From assembly GCA_007135295.1 (NCBI GenBank), contig SLJD01000192.1:1-7604 (forward strand): a stretch of DNA of 7,604 nt. Reading direction: 5' to 3'. The position numbers and the translations under genes were made by a program. This DNA is from Phycisphaerales bacterium (GTDB lineage: Bacteria > Planctomycetota > Phycisphaerae > Phycisphaerales > SM1A02). Below are positions 6,791 through 7,604 of the stretch, one piece after another. Below the pieces are notes generated by a model. That model ran no database searches. It was not told where the DNA came from and saw only the letters and a list, made by a program, of their open reading frames with translations. Position 1 is the stretch's first letter, and each line of letters opens with the position of its first letter.

Positions 6791-7604
6791 GCCGCATTCT
6801 CGTGGTTGATGACAAGGAGATGATGCGCGACAGCGTCGCGACGATTCTCAGCCGCAAACAACACACGGTGGTGTCCGCGGCAAGCGGCGAGGCCGCGCTT
6901 GATCGGATCGGCCAGCGTTCGCCGGACCTTGTCATCACCGACCTTCAGATGCCGGAAATGAACGGGCTCGAGCTTCTCGAGGCGATCCGCAAGGTCGATG
7001 AGCAGCTTCCCGTGATTTTTATGACCGCGTACGGCACGGTGGCGACGGCGGTCGCGGCGATGAAGCAGGGGGCGTTCGATTACATCACGAAGCCGTTCAG
7101 CGGTGACGAATTGCTCGTCTCGGTGGATCGGGCGCTCGAGCACGGCCGGCTTGTCCGCGAGAACCAGGTTCTTCGTGCGGCGGCGAGCCCCGCCGGTCAG
7201 CAGGATGGCGACGCGGCGCACATGATGGTCGGCGACAGCCGCCTCATGCAGGACCTCAAAGGGCAGATCGGCCGCGTTGCTGACAGTCATGGGACGGTGC
7301 TGATCACCGGTGAGTCCGGGGCGGGCAAGGAGGTCGCGGCGCGAACGATTCACAAGCAGTCGCCGCGTGCGGACAAGCCGTTTCTCGCGATCAACTGCGC
7401 CGCGTTGTCGACAAACCTGCTGGAGTCGGAACTCTTTGGCCATGAGAAAGGGGCCTTCACCGGGGCGGACAAACTCCGAAAGGGGCGGTTCGAACTCGCC
7501 GACGGTGGAACGCTGTTGCTCGATGAGATCAGCGAGATCGGTACTGAGATTCAGGCCAAGCTGCTGCGTGTTCTGCAGGAGCAGTGCTTTGAGCGTGTCG
7601 GCAG
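6787..7604 (+). CDS. Sigma-54 response regulator, NtrC/FlgR type (partial, 3' cut)
   Basis: The first 272 residues of an NtrC-family activator, cut by the window end. The receiver domain (about 3-115) has the acidic pair Asp8-Asp9, phosphorylation site Asp52 (I-T-D-L-Q-M-P), Thr80 and Lys102 (T-K-P-F), so it should be phosphorylated by the adjacent kinase. After a short linker the AAA+ domain begins at about 145, with Walker A G-E-S-G-A-G-K-E (175-182), the sigma-54 contact loop G-A-F-T-G-A (222-227) and Walker B G-G-T-L-L-L-D-E (240-247). An intact GAFTGA loop predicts true sigma-54 activation. The rest of the AAA+ domain and any C-terminal DNA-binding helix-turn-helix lie outside the window, so promoter binding cannot be judged. 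Its ATG overlaps the kinase stop. In flagellated bacteria this pairing controls class II hook-basal body genes (FlgR, FleR, FlbD types); AtoC/ZraR-like roles are the alternative. Confidence 0.93.
   Translation, partial: MSRILVVDDKEMMRDSVATILSRKQHTVVSAASGEAALDRIGQRSPDLVITDLQMPEMNGLELLEAIRKVDEQLPVIFMTAYGTVATAVAAMKQGAFDYITKPFSGDELLVSVDRALEHGRLVRENQVLRAAASPAGQQDGDAAHMMVGDSRLMQDLKGQIGRVADSHGTVLITGESGAGKEVAARTIHKQSPRADKPFLAINCAALSTNLLESELFGHEKGAFTGADKLRKGRFELADGGTLLLDEISEIGTEIQAKLLRVLQEQCFERVG

Noticed and set aside
6781..7443. Minus-strand open frame of 220 codons at the right end
   Set aside because: It lies opposite an unmistakable response regulator with every receiver and AAA+ motif intact, so it is a shadow.

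Overview
The window is GC-rich and densely packed, with every supportable gene on the + strand. It looks like chromosomal DNA of a diderm, flagellated bacterium. The evidence is a lipobox-type lipoprotein, proteins predicted to be exported, and a FlgN-like chaperone followed by a sensor kinase and a sigma-54 activator of the kind that controls flagellar genes. The gene content and style (large anchored TPR protein, RDD protein with a big non-cytoplasmic domain, GTG/TTG starts) suggest Planctomycetota, perhaps the Phycisphaerae. That assignment is inference from style, not from a marker gene.

Region A (1-2707) is an envelope-protein gene string. It holds the 3' end of an unidentified gene, a lipoprotein with a LolA/LolB-like look (111-1028), and an exported or membrane protein with a long N-terminal domain, a membrane helix and a C-terminal RDD membrane domain (1043-2707). 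Stops and starts overlap or nearly touch, so these genes are probably co-transcribed with something upstream of the window.

Region B (2708-2811) is the only real intergenic gap. It carries an exact match to the flagellar sigma-28 -10 box (GCCGATAA). Directly upstream is a near match to the sigma-28 -35 box, but the spacing is far too short for a normal promoter. Just downstream is a perfect inverted repeat, then a good ribosome binding site for a TTG start. This is the best candidate for a regulatory element in the window.

Region C (2812-7604) is a second gene string: an 832-residue membrane-anchored TPR protein, a FlgN-like export chaperone, a soluble NtrB/FlgS-type histidine kinase and an NtrC/FlgR-type sigma-54 response regulator cut by the window end. 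The last three are joined by stop-start contacts (TGA|ATG and ATGA). The likely logic is a flagellar checkpoint cassette. The kinase has no membrane or recognisable ligand domain, phosphorylates the regulator at Asp52, and the regulator would activate sigma-54-dependent flagellar genes. FlgN would deliver hook-filament junction proteins to the export apparatus. I see no RNA genes, mobile elements, CRISPR arrays or convincing intrinsic terminators.
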